A DNA stretch of 64,000 bases from positions 62,001-126,000 of the forward strand of contig SEMN01000223.1 in assembly GCA_005408345.1 (NCBI GenBank), written 5' to 3'. Source of the stretch: Macquaria australasica (lineage: Eukaryota; Chordata; Actinopteri; Centrarchiformes; Percichthyidae). The notes below the pieces were generated by a model. That model made no database searches and was not told the origin of the DNA. It was given only the letters and a program-made list of their open reading frames with translations. The translations under genes were made by a program, and so were the position numbers. Below, one piece after another: positions 20,290 to 30,900 of this stretch. The first letter of the stretch is position 1, and each line of letters starts with the position of its first letter.

Positions 20290-20385
20290 GAGACGGGAGA
20301 GAGGAGGAGGAGGAGCAGGACGAGGAGGAGCAGGAGCAGGAGGAGGAGGAGCAGGACGAGGAGGAGCAGGAGCAGGAGGAGGGAG
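20290..20385. repeat. GGA/GCA purine-rich array, left
   Basis: Imperfect GAGGAGGAGCAGGACGAG units with a larger period of roughly 40 bases repeated about twice. A similar GGAGGAGGAGGAGCAGG tract lies at 21280-21317 beyond the ATG/TTTA region, so the two purine tracts bracket it. Confidence 0.9.
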
Positions 20386-21280
20386 TATTTATTTATTATG
20401 ATGAAACAGTGACAGATGCGATGACATTTATTTATGATTTGAACCATGATGATGATGATGATGATGATGATTATTTCGCGAATTATGCATTTATTGGCGA
20501 TGCTCATGATTTATTTATTAATACATTTTGGAAACCATATTTTGGAAACCATATTTATTTATTATGATGATGACATTGCTTTATTGGCGATGATGATGAT
20601 GATGATGATATTTTATTGGCGATCCGCCGATATTATGACAGATGATGATATTGGCGATTATGAACATGATGAAACTATGATGATTATTGCTATGATGATA
20701 TTACATTATGTGATGATGATGATGAAGATGGCGATGGCGGATGAACATGATGATGATGAGATGATGATATTATGAACCATGATGACATATTATGATGATG
20801 ATGATGATGATGGATACCGCGACAGATGGCGAGCGCATATGGCTGCGATTTAACCATGATAAGATGAAATATTATTGGCTTATTTATTTACTATTTTATT
20901 TATTTTTATTTATTATTTTTATTACATTGAACCATGATGCAGATGATGATGATGTATTTATTTATCATTATATTGGCGATGATGATATTTTCAAGATGAT
21001 TATCATGACATATGATGACATTTATTTATTTATTTATTTATTTAATATGATGGAAACTATGATGAGATGATATTTACTAAGATATATCATGATGATGCAT
21101 TATCATGATGAGGATGATGAGCTATTGGTCATAGATGATGCGATGATGATATGATTATTATTTACGCATTATGATGATGATTTATTGCTGATATTTATTA
21201 TCGTATGATGAGATGATGATGATGATGATGCTATTTACATTGTCATATGATGATGATGAGTGATATTATATGAACCATAG
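20386..21280. repeat. ATG/TTTA-word cryptic satellite upstream of the pentraxin-like gene
   Basis: About 0.9 kb built almost wholly from a few words: ATGATGATG runs, TTTATTTATT runs, ATTGGCGAT (at least five times) and GAACCATGATGA (four times), in changing order with no fixed period. Open frames of 90-110 codons through it give M/D/I/Y-rich peptides that are products of the composition, not genes. It ends about 190 bases before the first coding exon of the pentraxin-like gene. I know no named family with this word set. Confidence 0.8.
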
Positions 21281-21460
21281 ATGGGGGAGGAGGAGGAGGA
21301 GCAGGAGGAGGAGGAGAGTTGCACAGAAATGAAACCTAAAGTCTCTGCTGACGCCTGAACCAGGAACTGAAAGCACACGAGCTGAAGCGCACAGACACAG
21401 ACGCGTCCACGCAGCGAGGACGCACAGACACGCTCCGCTGCAGAGACTCTGGTCAGCCGC

Positions 21461-21489
21461 GTGAGGATGAAGATGAAGATGAAGATGAA
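21461..21489 (+). repeat. (GATGAA)n repeat carrying the pentraxin-like start codon
   Basis: The initiation region is a hexanucleotide repeat, giving four consecutive Met-Lys pairs. Unit-number changes would keep frame and only lengthen or shorten the positive n-region of the signal peptide. The ATG-rich wording resembles the tract at 20386-21280. Confidence 0.85.
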
Positions 21490-23061
21490 GCCCCTTCATG
21501 TTCCCATGGTGATGGCAGTGATGTCGGCGTTGGTCGCCACGAACTCAGCTAAACCAGAAGCTAGGATTCCTACAACAACTGCACCGTGGACGACGACAGG
21601 TGCGCGCGCACACACACACACGCAAAATACTTATGAAGAGATTTTTAAAAATCTCAGATTTCTTCCTGGATAAATGCAGGTTACATAAACTAAACTAAAC
21701 CACACTTTTATCCATTTAGAAGAGACTTTTATCCAGAGGAGCTCGCACTGTGCAACATGTCCAACAGTAAAATTAGTGTGTATATTATTATTGGTGTGTG
21801 TGTGTGTGTGTGTGTGTTCGGGGGGGAAAAACAGGATGCAAACGCTCTTTCAGGCCAGGTGTCAAAGTAAAACTTCCTCTTTGTTTTGTCTTGGTGAGAC
21901 CGAATCTGTGTCCCAGCTCCAGACTTCACACCGAGTGTGTTGGTTAAATAAATGATCTGTTGCTTCTTGTTTTATGGTGCGTTATTGTGTTAGTTTAGTG
22001 TCTTGTATTGTTTTGTCTGTATTTCCGTGTAGAGGTTTGTGTTTTTAATGTACGTAGGCTTTGCAGATTAGCTTAGGCTATATCCTGTAAATGCTGGTTT
22101 ATGCTACATACTTGTCCCAATGCAAATAAACATTAAATAAAAATGTTGTGTGTTCACCCTGAAAAGACCAAAGAATGATTTTCGAGTGCTCTATTGTCCA
22201 ATAATAAAGAAAATAGAAAAAAATATTTAAAACTAATTATGGATAGTGATGAGAAACACACACAAACACACACACAATCAAATTAGAAACAAAACAAAAA
22301 ATCTTTGGCTGCATTTCAAAGTCCCAGTGTAACGACGTGTGTGGACGACAGTTATGTTTTTAAGTTTGTGCAAAATGGTAAAGTAGATGTAGTGTCTCGT
22401 CAGATCTGTTAGTGTCATGTTATGTTTGTCAGTTTCATGTCATGTTCACTTGCGTCTAGTCTCGTTCAGCACTTCCTGTTTTATTTTGGTATGTTCCTTT
22501 TTGTGTCAGTCTGACTCCTGTCTTTGTTGGTTTCCCCGTTGTGGTGATTGTCTACTCCGCCCCTGATTAGATTCACCTGTGTTCACTCTCCTCGTGTGTG
22601 TATTTATGGTCACCGTTTTCCCTTGTCCTGTGCCAGTTCGTCTTGTCCTGTCCTTGTGTCAGATCTACCCCAAGCGAGCCCGCGTATTTCTTCAGGTTTT
22701 GTGTTCATTTGTACTTTGGAAATATTCTTGCCGTATTTAAACTGTTTGGATTCGTTTTTTTGGTTTTTGTATATTCCGCTAGTGAGCGTGATTTTTGTAT
22801 TGTTTTTGGATTATCCTCTTGCGAGCGTTTTTTGTTATTACTTTGTTCACATCAGTAAAGGATTATTTCATTCTGAAAGTCTGGTTACAGAGTTGTGCAT
22901 TTGAGTCCGTGTTCCTGTGTCTAAGTTCATAACAGTAGATTGATTTTTCCTAAACTAACTGCATAAAAAGGTACAGTATGAAAACTAGTATACTGTGCAT
23001 ACTGTCTACTGTGGAATTGCGACATAGCTAAAAAAATCTCCAAGTCCTGCTTCCTGAAATT

Positions 23062-23113
<52 letters not shown>

Positions 23114-24686
23114 GATTGAAAAGGGTAAACAAAAATGACAACCATGTAAGTATGAAATGTGTTTTAATTTATCAGCAATTCAGTGTAATTTAGTTAGACC
23201 TTAGTTACACTTTGGGAAAACAAACCCTAATAATTAATAACCAATATTTTCTGTATTTTTCTTGTATTTAACAAATCCTATTAAAAGACTGAAACCAACC
23301 ATGAATTGATCTTTCAACAACAAGCATTATCTGTGTCCAGAGTCTGATGTATCTTCTTCCTCTGAGCCACAGAGCTCCATTGTTGTCCAAAAACTATTAA
23401 AAATTAATCAATCAGCCACACCTGACTGACATGTTCCTTTATTACCATGAACACACACACTGTAGTTTATTTTGACTAAATCCCCAAATACTCACTAGAG
23501 CACCATATGTGGATTAATCCGCCGCTCAAAATAGTCCCCAACAAATGCACTATATCCTCCTGTTTGTTTGTTAAAAACTACAGTGTCCAGCTGTTTAAGA
23601 AATTACTGAGCCTTTAAGAGAAAGTAAACTACATATTTGTGATCCATTTTTAAACATTTATGTCTTCAGTACGAACCAGTGAACTTACTTCTGAGAGCCA
23701 CAGACCGAGTAGAGAAGTCAGAAAGTTGTTGATTTTGGTCTTTTTATGGGATTTGTTGACAATAACAAAAATATAGTGTATCACCAAACTTTTCCTTCCA
23801 TAAAATCACAGGACAATCAACTCTGATTAACGCAGTACACTGTATTGTATAGAATAAATGTGTGAATCACACAAAAATAAGTAACAAAAAACAAACATTC
23901 ATAGGATGAATGAGTAAAAGATTTTCTATTACGCTGACATCTTGTTTGTGTGGTGTCTCTTCCTCTTTCTTAGGGCAGACTGGACTAAATTTAAACGGGA
24001 AGATGTTCACTTTGTCTCGTAATAGAGGAGGAATATCCTTCTACCCCCCCTATCTTTCTCCTTTCTCCACCACCCAACCCTACTACACCTCCACCCGACC
24101 CTGGACCACCTCCACCCGTCCCTGGACCACCACCACCACCCGACCCTGGACCACCACCCGTCCCTGGACCACCACCACCCGACCATACTACACCACCACC
24201 CGACCCTGGACCACAGCACCTCCAACTACAGGTGAGAACATTCACAAACTAGGTAACCAAACAGAAACACGGTGACAGGATGTGAAATCCAAAATGTTAT
24301 TTTAATGTACAGATCTGCTCTCGTGTTTTCTCTGGTATTTTCTTCCTGTTAAGAGGTGATGCTATCAGACCAGACCGACCTTTTTTTGTCCGACGTACCC
24401 CCACAGCCCAATCAGTTGGGCCTAAGTCCCCCTTTATCAAACCCCTTTGATAGAAGGGAGGGCTTTATGGTATTGTTCAATGGTACTTTTGGCTACGTTT
24501 GCATTCGTCCTACTGCCATTTGGAGTGACAGAAACTGGTTGTTTCAACCACTTACAGCATGTTTACTTTTAGTTTTTCGTTGTTTTTTTTTGTCCAACTA
24601 GTCTTTCTGCAGTCTTAATCAACTTAAAACTGACTCAGGTTGGTGGAAAACTGAGGCATGTGTTGTGCAGTCAGAATTATTGTGAC

Positions 24687-24725
<39 letters not shown>

Positions 24726-26380
24726 GATCAGCATCACACACATTTGTAATCTTACTTGTGTGTTGATTTTTCTCCTGAACACAAATATGTAGATGTATAT
24801 GATCAAATCATCATTTCTGGTTATTTTAAATTAGCTGAGCTTCCCTGGTAACTGCAGAAGTACCTCTGGTTGGGAATCAGTGGATTGGATGATACAGTTT
24901 TGACTCTTGTGTGGGAAAGAGGCAGAACAGGAACAGAATCCAGCACATTGTTCCTACATTAATCGGTTTTACATGGCTGTTTGTGAAATCTCCTCTGTGA
25001 AAAGGCTAGAATCATGTTCTTCATTATGTTTTGCAGATTAAAGCTGCATTAAGTGATTTCTGACCACAAGGGGGCAGAAAGACTTAAAGAATAATTTAAC
25101 ACAAAATCCACTTTTTTTTGCATTGTTAGTAAATTATATGTACCATCACTTTATACATCACTCTACACTTACTATGTTCATAATACAACTAACTTACATT
25201 GGCTACACTTTGAAGGAAACAATGCCACACCTATTACATTTTGTATCAACCTAACAATAAAACATTTAGGCCTGTATTTAAATGTTTATCTGAAAAATGT
25301 TCACTGTCACTGCATAGTGTAATATTGAACATACCTTATAAATCTAGGCCTCTTCCTAGTTTCTGCACTATATATCGTGTATTTATTATATTATATAACA
25401 ACTGTTCATTTGTATGTTTTTTACTCAACACTGACCCCTGCAGGTGTGTCCGTGTGTCTGCGTTACCTCGCCGACTTTCAGTCACAAAGCAACCCCACAA
25501 TCTTCACACTCAGTCCAAACACAAACCCTCTGATGCTGGGAATCGGTTTCCCTGGTCCGTATATACTGTCCTTTGACAGATTCGGCTACACCAACCTGTA
25601 CTTGAAACCTGATATAAGGTTCTGGTCAAACATTGGACCAGACATCTGGACCAGAGTCTGCCTCACTGTGGACTCCGTGAAGAATGTGGCCCAGGTGTTT
25701 AGCGGCTCGAGCATAAGCATCAGGAAGATGATTCCTTCTCAGGTGAGGGCAGGGAAGTTTTTCTTGTTTAGCATCATTTCATTTGAACAACTAAAAAAAG
25801 AATCAGAGATGTGGGCGGCGGTTCTGAGGTCTGGAACCAGGCACATTTGTTGTAGATTTGCAGTCTCTGGACCAGATGGCCAGAGCCTCGTTCAGAGCGA
25901 CAGTAGCCCTGCGTGAAGAAACACTGCTCTCTCATTCATTTGAATGGAGCCGGTTCGTCGGCGCAGCAGGGGTGCTAACGCTTGGGTCAAAAAAGTTGAA
26001 CCAATAAAACATAATCAGTTTAATAAAGCACAAATCACTGAGAAGGAGCCAATTTGAAGTTGTTGAGGAGATTCTTCTCGCATCAGATCAGTCTATGAAA
26101 GGGATTTCTTTCCCTCCTTGTGGTGCAGAGCCAAAGAAATAAATACAATAACCACAATAGTAACATTGCATGAACACTTGGCTATTTCCCTAACCTGTCA
26201 TGTCTGAATAAAGCCGAAAGGAACATTAACAGACACCTACTGTATGTCTGAATGACAAAAAGCCATCAATGTTTCATATTCCATGTCTACACTTTGACTA
26301 TAGGACTACAAACACTATAAGAACTTGTTGGATTGTAATCAGCTTTAATCTTCATCTTTGTCTCTAATATTATCTATCTG

Positions 26381-26417
<37 letters not shown>

Positions 26418-27731
26418 CAGTATGTCTGGTCAGGTGAGCCTGTGATTGATTTTTCAGGTTTTGATGGTCAGGTGACAGACGTCCAGGTGTGGGATTATCC
26501 TCTCCGCTACAAAGAGATCTTCAACTACATGACCAGCGGTGTCTACATGTATGTGTGTGTGTGTGTGTGTGTATGAGATCAGTTCTTTTAGTAACCTGTA
26601 GACAGGTTGTACCAGTAAGGATCAAGTCTGTTCAAACTGAGGTTTAACTGTGTTAAAGATGTTACACAAACCTTCAAACAAGGTTTAAAGTTAAACCCTG
26701 CTGGATATCGTGAAGTATATCTACCAAACATTACTAATATGTACACAGACAACAAGTATCCACGTGTGCAAACAGTACAAAAAGTAAAGTAACAGTAAAA
26801 TCTTTAAAGCATTTAGTCTACTCTATGTTTCATTCCTGCATAAAGTGACAAAACTTTAGTTTGCCAGCAAATGCAGCTTATATTAAGTCTGAAGTTTATT
26901 TAAAACCGATGTAATGAGCAGTTTAGAGACATCGTGTGGCCAGCAGTTAAACTTTTGAAACAAAACAAAAAATTCACATCTTCTGAATTTGTCCAGGAGG
27001 GAGAAGGTGTCATTTTAAGAATTTTTAACTTATTTAAACATTTTTGTGAAAGATATGGCATCAGACATAAAACGTGACTGGAGGGTATCTTTAAATGAAA
27101 AAAAAGGCCAAAACATGTTTAAATTCCCCAAAGTAAGGCACCAATACCCTGCCATAGTCCTTAATTAATATATATTTTTAATATAATTTTACCGACAGTA
27201 TATCAAATCTAGACATGCTGGAAACAGCCTGTAAAACATCCACTATGTGTACATTTTTAATTGTAGACTGTAAACTCCCTACAGGTTGCTAAAATCCCCC
27301 CACAAAAACACAAAGAGCAGTCATATAGTTTGTTTGTTTGTTGTCTTTTTGTATCCTGAAGTCCCCAGTTTAAATATATGATCTTTCTCTATGATTGACA
27401 CTATAAACTACAATGTTAATTTACCTTTAACTGTCCTTTCATATATAAATTATCATTATTATTGTAGTATGCATGAACCTTTTGGACTTTTTAGATCCAT
27501 AATTTGAAAGTATAATTGTGTGTTTTTAGGCCGTACCGTGGCTCCGTCCTCACCTGGTCCTCCATCAGCTACTCTCCCAGAGGAAACGCACTATTGGAGG
27601 ACATCTATGAGTCGCAGGCAAGACAGCCAATCAGCAGCAGGAGGAGAGGGCGTCGACTGAAGGGAGCGAAGAAGACCAGGGAGTTTTTCAATGAGGTGGA
27701 AATGGAAGAGAGAAAGACAGATCAGCTTTAA
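21467..27731 (+). CDS. Secreted pentraxin-like protein with a Thr/Arg/Pro/Trp repeat insert (5 exons, complete)
   Basis: Exons 21467-21599, 23974-24231, 25444-25742, 26421-26548, 27530-27731 encode 339 residues. A signal peptide (MKMKMKMK, hydrophobic core, cut near residue 28) leads to a Thr-rich stretch ending TTTAPWTTT. The pentraxin fold opens at 49-58 (LNLNGKMFTL, as in fish C-reactive proteins), is interrupted by seven or so RPW/RPYY-Thr units (about 76-130), and resumes at VSVCLRYLADF (132-142). Cys135 and Cys203 (WTRVCLTVDS) match the family disulphide; GQVTDVQVWDYPL and VLTWSSISY match later strands. The loop that normally carries the Glu-Gln-Asp calcium ligands is shortened, so calcium and phosphocholine binding are doubtful. 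The basic C-terminal extension contains SRRRGRRLKG. Pentraxins are soluble pattern-recognition proteins; the role here is unknown. Exon borders are supported by exact frame (1020 bases). The first ATG of the repeat was taken as start; three in-frame ATGs follow. Confidence 0.85.
22388..22934 (+). mobile_element. Solo LTR of a retrotransposon, with target-site duplication
   Basis: A 547-base unit starting TGTAGTGTC and ending TTCATAACA (TG...CA) is flanked on both sides by GTAGA (22383-22387 and 22935-22939), a perfect 5-bp target duplication. The pyrimidine-rich text with repeated CCTGT, TTGTTT and TTCACCTGTG words fits fish Gypsy-type LTRs. No internal gag/pol region is present, so it is a solo LTR left by recombination, in intron 1 of the pentraxin-like gene, reading in the gene's direction if TG is the 5' end. 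Short open frames within it are not genes. Confidence 0.85.
23064..23110. repeat. (CA)n microsatellite in pentraxin-like intron 1
   Basis: About 23 CA units in intron 1 of the pentraxin-like gene, between the solo LTR and the second copy of the dispersed repeat. Confidence 0.95.
23250..23795. repeat. Unclassified dispersed repeat, copy 2
   Basis: Second copy of the repeat at 15825-16370, same orientation, about 7.4 kb away. It has several small deletions relative to copy 1. It lies in intron 1 of the pentraxin-like gene, ending about 180 bases before exon 2. Confidence 0.75.
24060..24231 (+). repeat. Coding minisatellite of the pentraxin-like gene
   Basis: Units of about 18-24 bases built on CGACCCTGGACCACCACC, all in one frame, encode Thr-Arg-Pro-Trp and Thr-Arg-Pro-Tyr-Tyr blocks. 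Unit lengths differ by whole codons. The dense Thr and Pro content suggests an O-glycosylated stalk (inference). Confidence 0.9.
24688..24724. repeat. (AAT)n microsatellite in pentraxin-like intron 2
   Basis: Twelve or so AAT units in intron 2 of the pentraxin-like gene, about 720 bases upstream of exon 3. Confidence 0.9.
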
Positions 27732-27973
27732 TGAAACATACAGGGACCTGTGGACGAAAAGCTGTATCCCCTGCTCTTCGTTTAATAATCAAAAAAATCC
27801 TTACAATCAATAATTAATAATGAATTAAATTCAAACGTTACTGATTTGATTGAAGTATGTGATTATATTGACTAGTCTGAGTAGCAGAATTAATTTTTAC
27901 TGACATCTTTGACTTTATATCGTTCTCTTTTTAAGTGTATTTGTTTCCTTAATTTTGTATATTATTAAAAAAC

Positions 27974-27979
27974 AATAAA
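27974..27979 (+). terminator. Poly(A) signal of the pentraxin-like gene
   Basis: AATAAA 243 bases after the stop codon, followed by AGAGATGG and a GT-rich TATTGTTAATGATTGT stretch, the usual layout of a cleavage site. Confidence 0.7.
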
Positions 27980-30900
27980 GAGATGGCTGACAGAATATTG
28001 TTAATGATTGTACATTTTATATAACAGGCAGCTCAGAGGTCAGACCCCATCGTGCCTTAAAGAAGATTTCCCACATTTTGGGAAATGTACTTATTTGTTT
28101 TCTTTCTGAGATTGAGATGAGAAGATGGATATCAAATAATGAATCACTTAGCTGATTTGAATCGTTTTGTTGAGCTCAGTTTAAAGATTTCTAGTCTCTG
28201 ACTATGTGGTTGGTTCACTACAAGTAGTGCTGGTACAAAACTAGCCCATACAAGCACTGTTTCTAAGGTTATTAGCTCAGCAGGCAGCCATTTGTGAGAG
28301 TTATGATGTGAGAGCAGCATATGGAATAAAACAGTATTTATTATTATTTTTCTCAAACCAGTCTGTTTTAGCTGGTACTACACTAAATGATGAGATTACA
28401 TTCCTTAAAAAACCAGTGTAATTGTAATTCCCTGGTTTTAGTCTGAATGCCAGATGAATATCTGGAAGCCTTAAGAAGTTTCTCTCACATTTTAAAGTGG
28501 GCTACAATCAATATTTTTTTTATAATAACGTATAAAATGACAATGAAAACGATGCGAAAAGTGCCTCTGCTACTGATGAACCTACAGAGAATTATCACCT
28601 GAATCTGCAGCTCCCCTCAGCTTTAAGGAGCTTTATAGTTTCAGCTCTTTGTTTTATCTGTCTGGCTGCAACTTTACTGTTTTGGTTCACTCTCACCGCT
28701 CTCATAGCATTGTTTTCAAAGTAAAAGCTCTAAAAACACACTGTACTCTTCCTGCTCAGCAGCAAACAGCAGACAGACACAGTTAGAGACGAGCTGGTGA
28801 ACACAGTGGAGCATTTAGCAGCTAAAGAGCCAGATATTTCCCTCAGGAGCTGGTGGAGACCAAAATCAGAGCTGAAAGAGAGTGAATATTGGACTTACAT
28901 TCATCAGGTGACCAGAAACACGACTCCAGATGAATGATAATGTTGCTCTGTAACTGCTGGATGTGTAAATAAGCAACTGTTTGCTAACATAAAGTTCACC
29001 ATATCAACTTAAAAGGTGATGATATGTTAATGTTGTGTTCAAACTTGTTTCCAAGAGTCCAAAACAATCAAGTTATTGCAGGTTTAAAGCATACGGTTTA
29101 TACATTTGTGTGCAGTTTTTTTTAATCTGTTCTGTTCAGCAATCCATGTGCACAGATTCGACACAATCACATAACCAGGCGAGAGAATCCATTCAAATTG
29201 AAGCTGTCTTGTTTAATGACAAAAATAACCACAGTGGTGAAAGTAATGTCAGCTGTTACAGTCAAAAATAAAAACTACAATCGAGGACAGTGACCTCAGC
29301 AGAACCTGAAATGTAGCATGAAAAATCCCCTCTGACCTTATTTTCACAGCAGCCGTCTTGAATATTTGGTCAGAAACTAGAACAAATATACAAAACAGAA
29401 CAAAACGTATTATTTCAACACACATACAACAACATAGATAACATTAGCTACGGGACAAAATATTAAAATGTCAACCTAAATTGCTCTGAATTCTTGGAGT
29501 CTATTAGTTTGTAAAACGTTTTTCACTTAAACTGTGTGTGTTTCATCTTGGTTAGCAGGGGCTGTGTAGCGCAGAGCTAGATAAAACTTCCCAAATGTTC
29601 AAAATGGCTGTGGAAGCAAACAAACAATGTCACGAGAGATACTCAGCAGAGTATATTCCAACAAGATTAAGTTACAATAAAGTTAACATAAGACTGTAGG
29701 TCATCATGGGAGCAAATTCATGGCATCAGTTTCCTCGTAACCCATCTAATCAATACGTTTGTATGTATGTAGTCCTTCAGGCCGTCAGTGGTTTAGTCTC
29801 GTGGTTATCAATAAAAATAAAAACAGTAACAGTGTCAATGGAGCAAAACGTGTAACTATGCACCATAATGGCTGTATGTGCTTTTATTAGCTTACGCTGA
29901 CATTTTGAATTTGTGGCGTCTTATTATTTTCCTCCCGCAGCACTTGAGGTAATGTTGGGTCAAATATTTTGGCCCTTTGACATGTGACAGTGCCTCCGTA
30001 CACATCAGCTGGCTGTTAACCAACGGGTAGCAGCCAAAGCTAACAAACCAGCAACTGCCATGACTCAAAGGAACCAACAGACTAATAAGATATCGTAGCC
30101 CGTGGCTCGCAAAGACTGCAAGTCAGGAAACCTTCATTTGAAAAGAGATGCTACGTATTTTCTCTCGTATGCACGTCATGGATTATATGTCAAAAATCTT
30201 AATTTGTATTTGATAGAACAGACAGCAGATGTGGCGATCAATACCCCAAGCAGGGCTACAGATTCTACCAATAATAAGTCTTCTATTATTATTTGTGACC
30301 TCAGTGCTAACCCATAGGTTATTTGCCATAAACAAATCTTTTTTCTTTTTTTTTTTAGTAGATGCTGTAATAATATATTATAAAAACATTATTTAAATGT
30401 AATCTGGGATTTTGGTTACTAATCCAGTATCAATGTTTTCTGGTATTTGGGTCTTTTAATTACATTATAATCACATTTTTATAGGAACGTATACATGGCC
30501 ATTGACACCAATTAATAGGCGGATGTCAGCAAAGCAGTTATTCAATAGACAAATGGTTACGTTAGCGAGATGTTTTCAGGATCATTAATATAAGGAGATA
30601 AGGAGAAATGCTAAAACTTTCCATTCCCATATTGTCTGTTAGCAAAGAAACTACAAATTCAAAATGTCAAGGTGTCTCAACAACATTGTAATTATTATAA
30701 AAAAGGTAAATGAACATTATATAGAGCAAGACATCTGTTGTAATAGCAAAATAATTATTGTACATCATCATATCTGGGCGACTATTTCACTTTACACCAT
30801 TATGTACAAAACTCTTTCTCTACAGAGTGGAATATGAGAATAGCCCTCCATAAAAATTCTAATGTGTTAAAATAAGTTTTGTTTTTACAAATATAAAACT

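Noticed and set aside
20446..21070. Two long + strand frames rich in Met, Asp, Ile and Tyr
   Set aside because: They are in different frames and are explained by the ATG/TTTA wording; there are no splice signals, domain motifs or codon variety.
22548..22904. 118-codon open frame with hydrophobic runs
   Set aside because: It lies wholly within the solo LTR and follows its T-rich composition; no retroelement protein motif is present.
23991..24245. Gly/Trp-rich minus-strand frames opposite pentraxin exon 2
   Set aside because: They mirror the coding minisatellite on the + strand and have no splice context or start support of their own.
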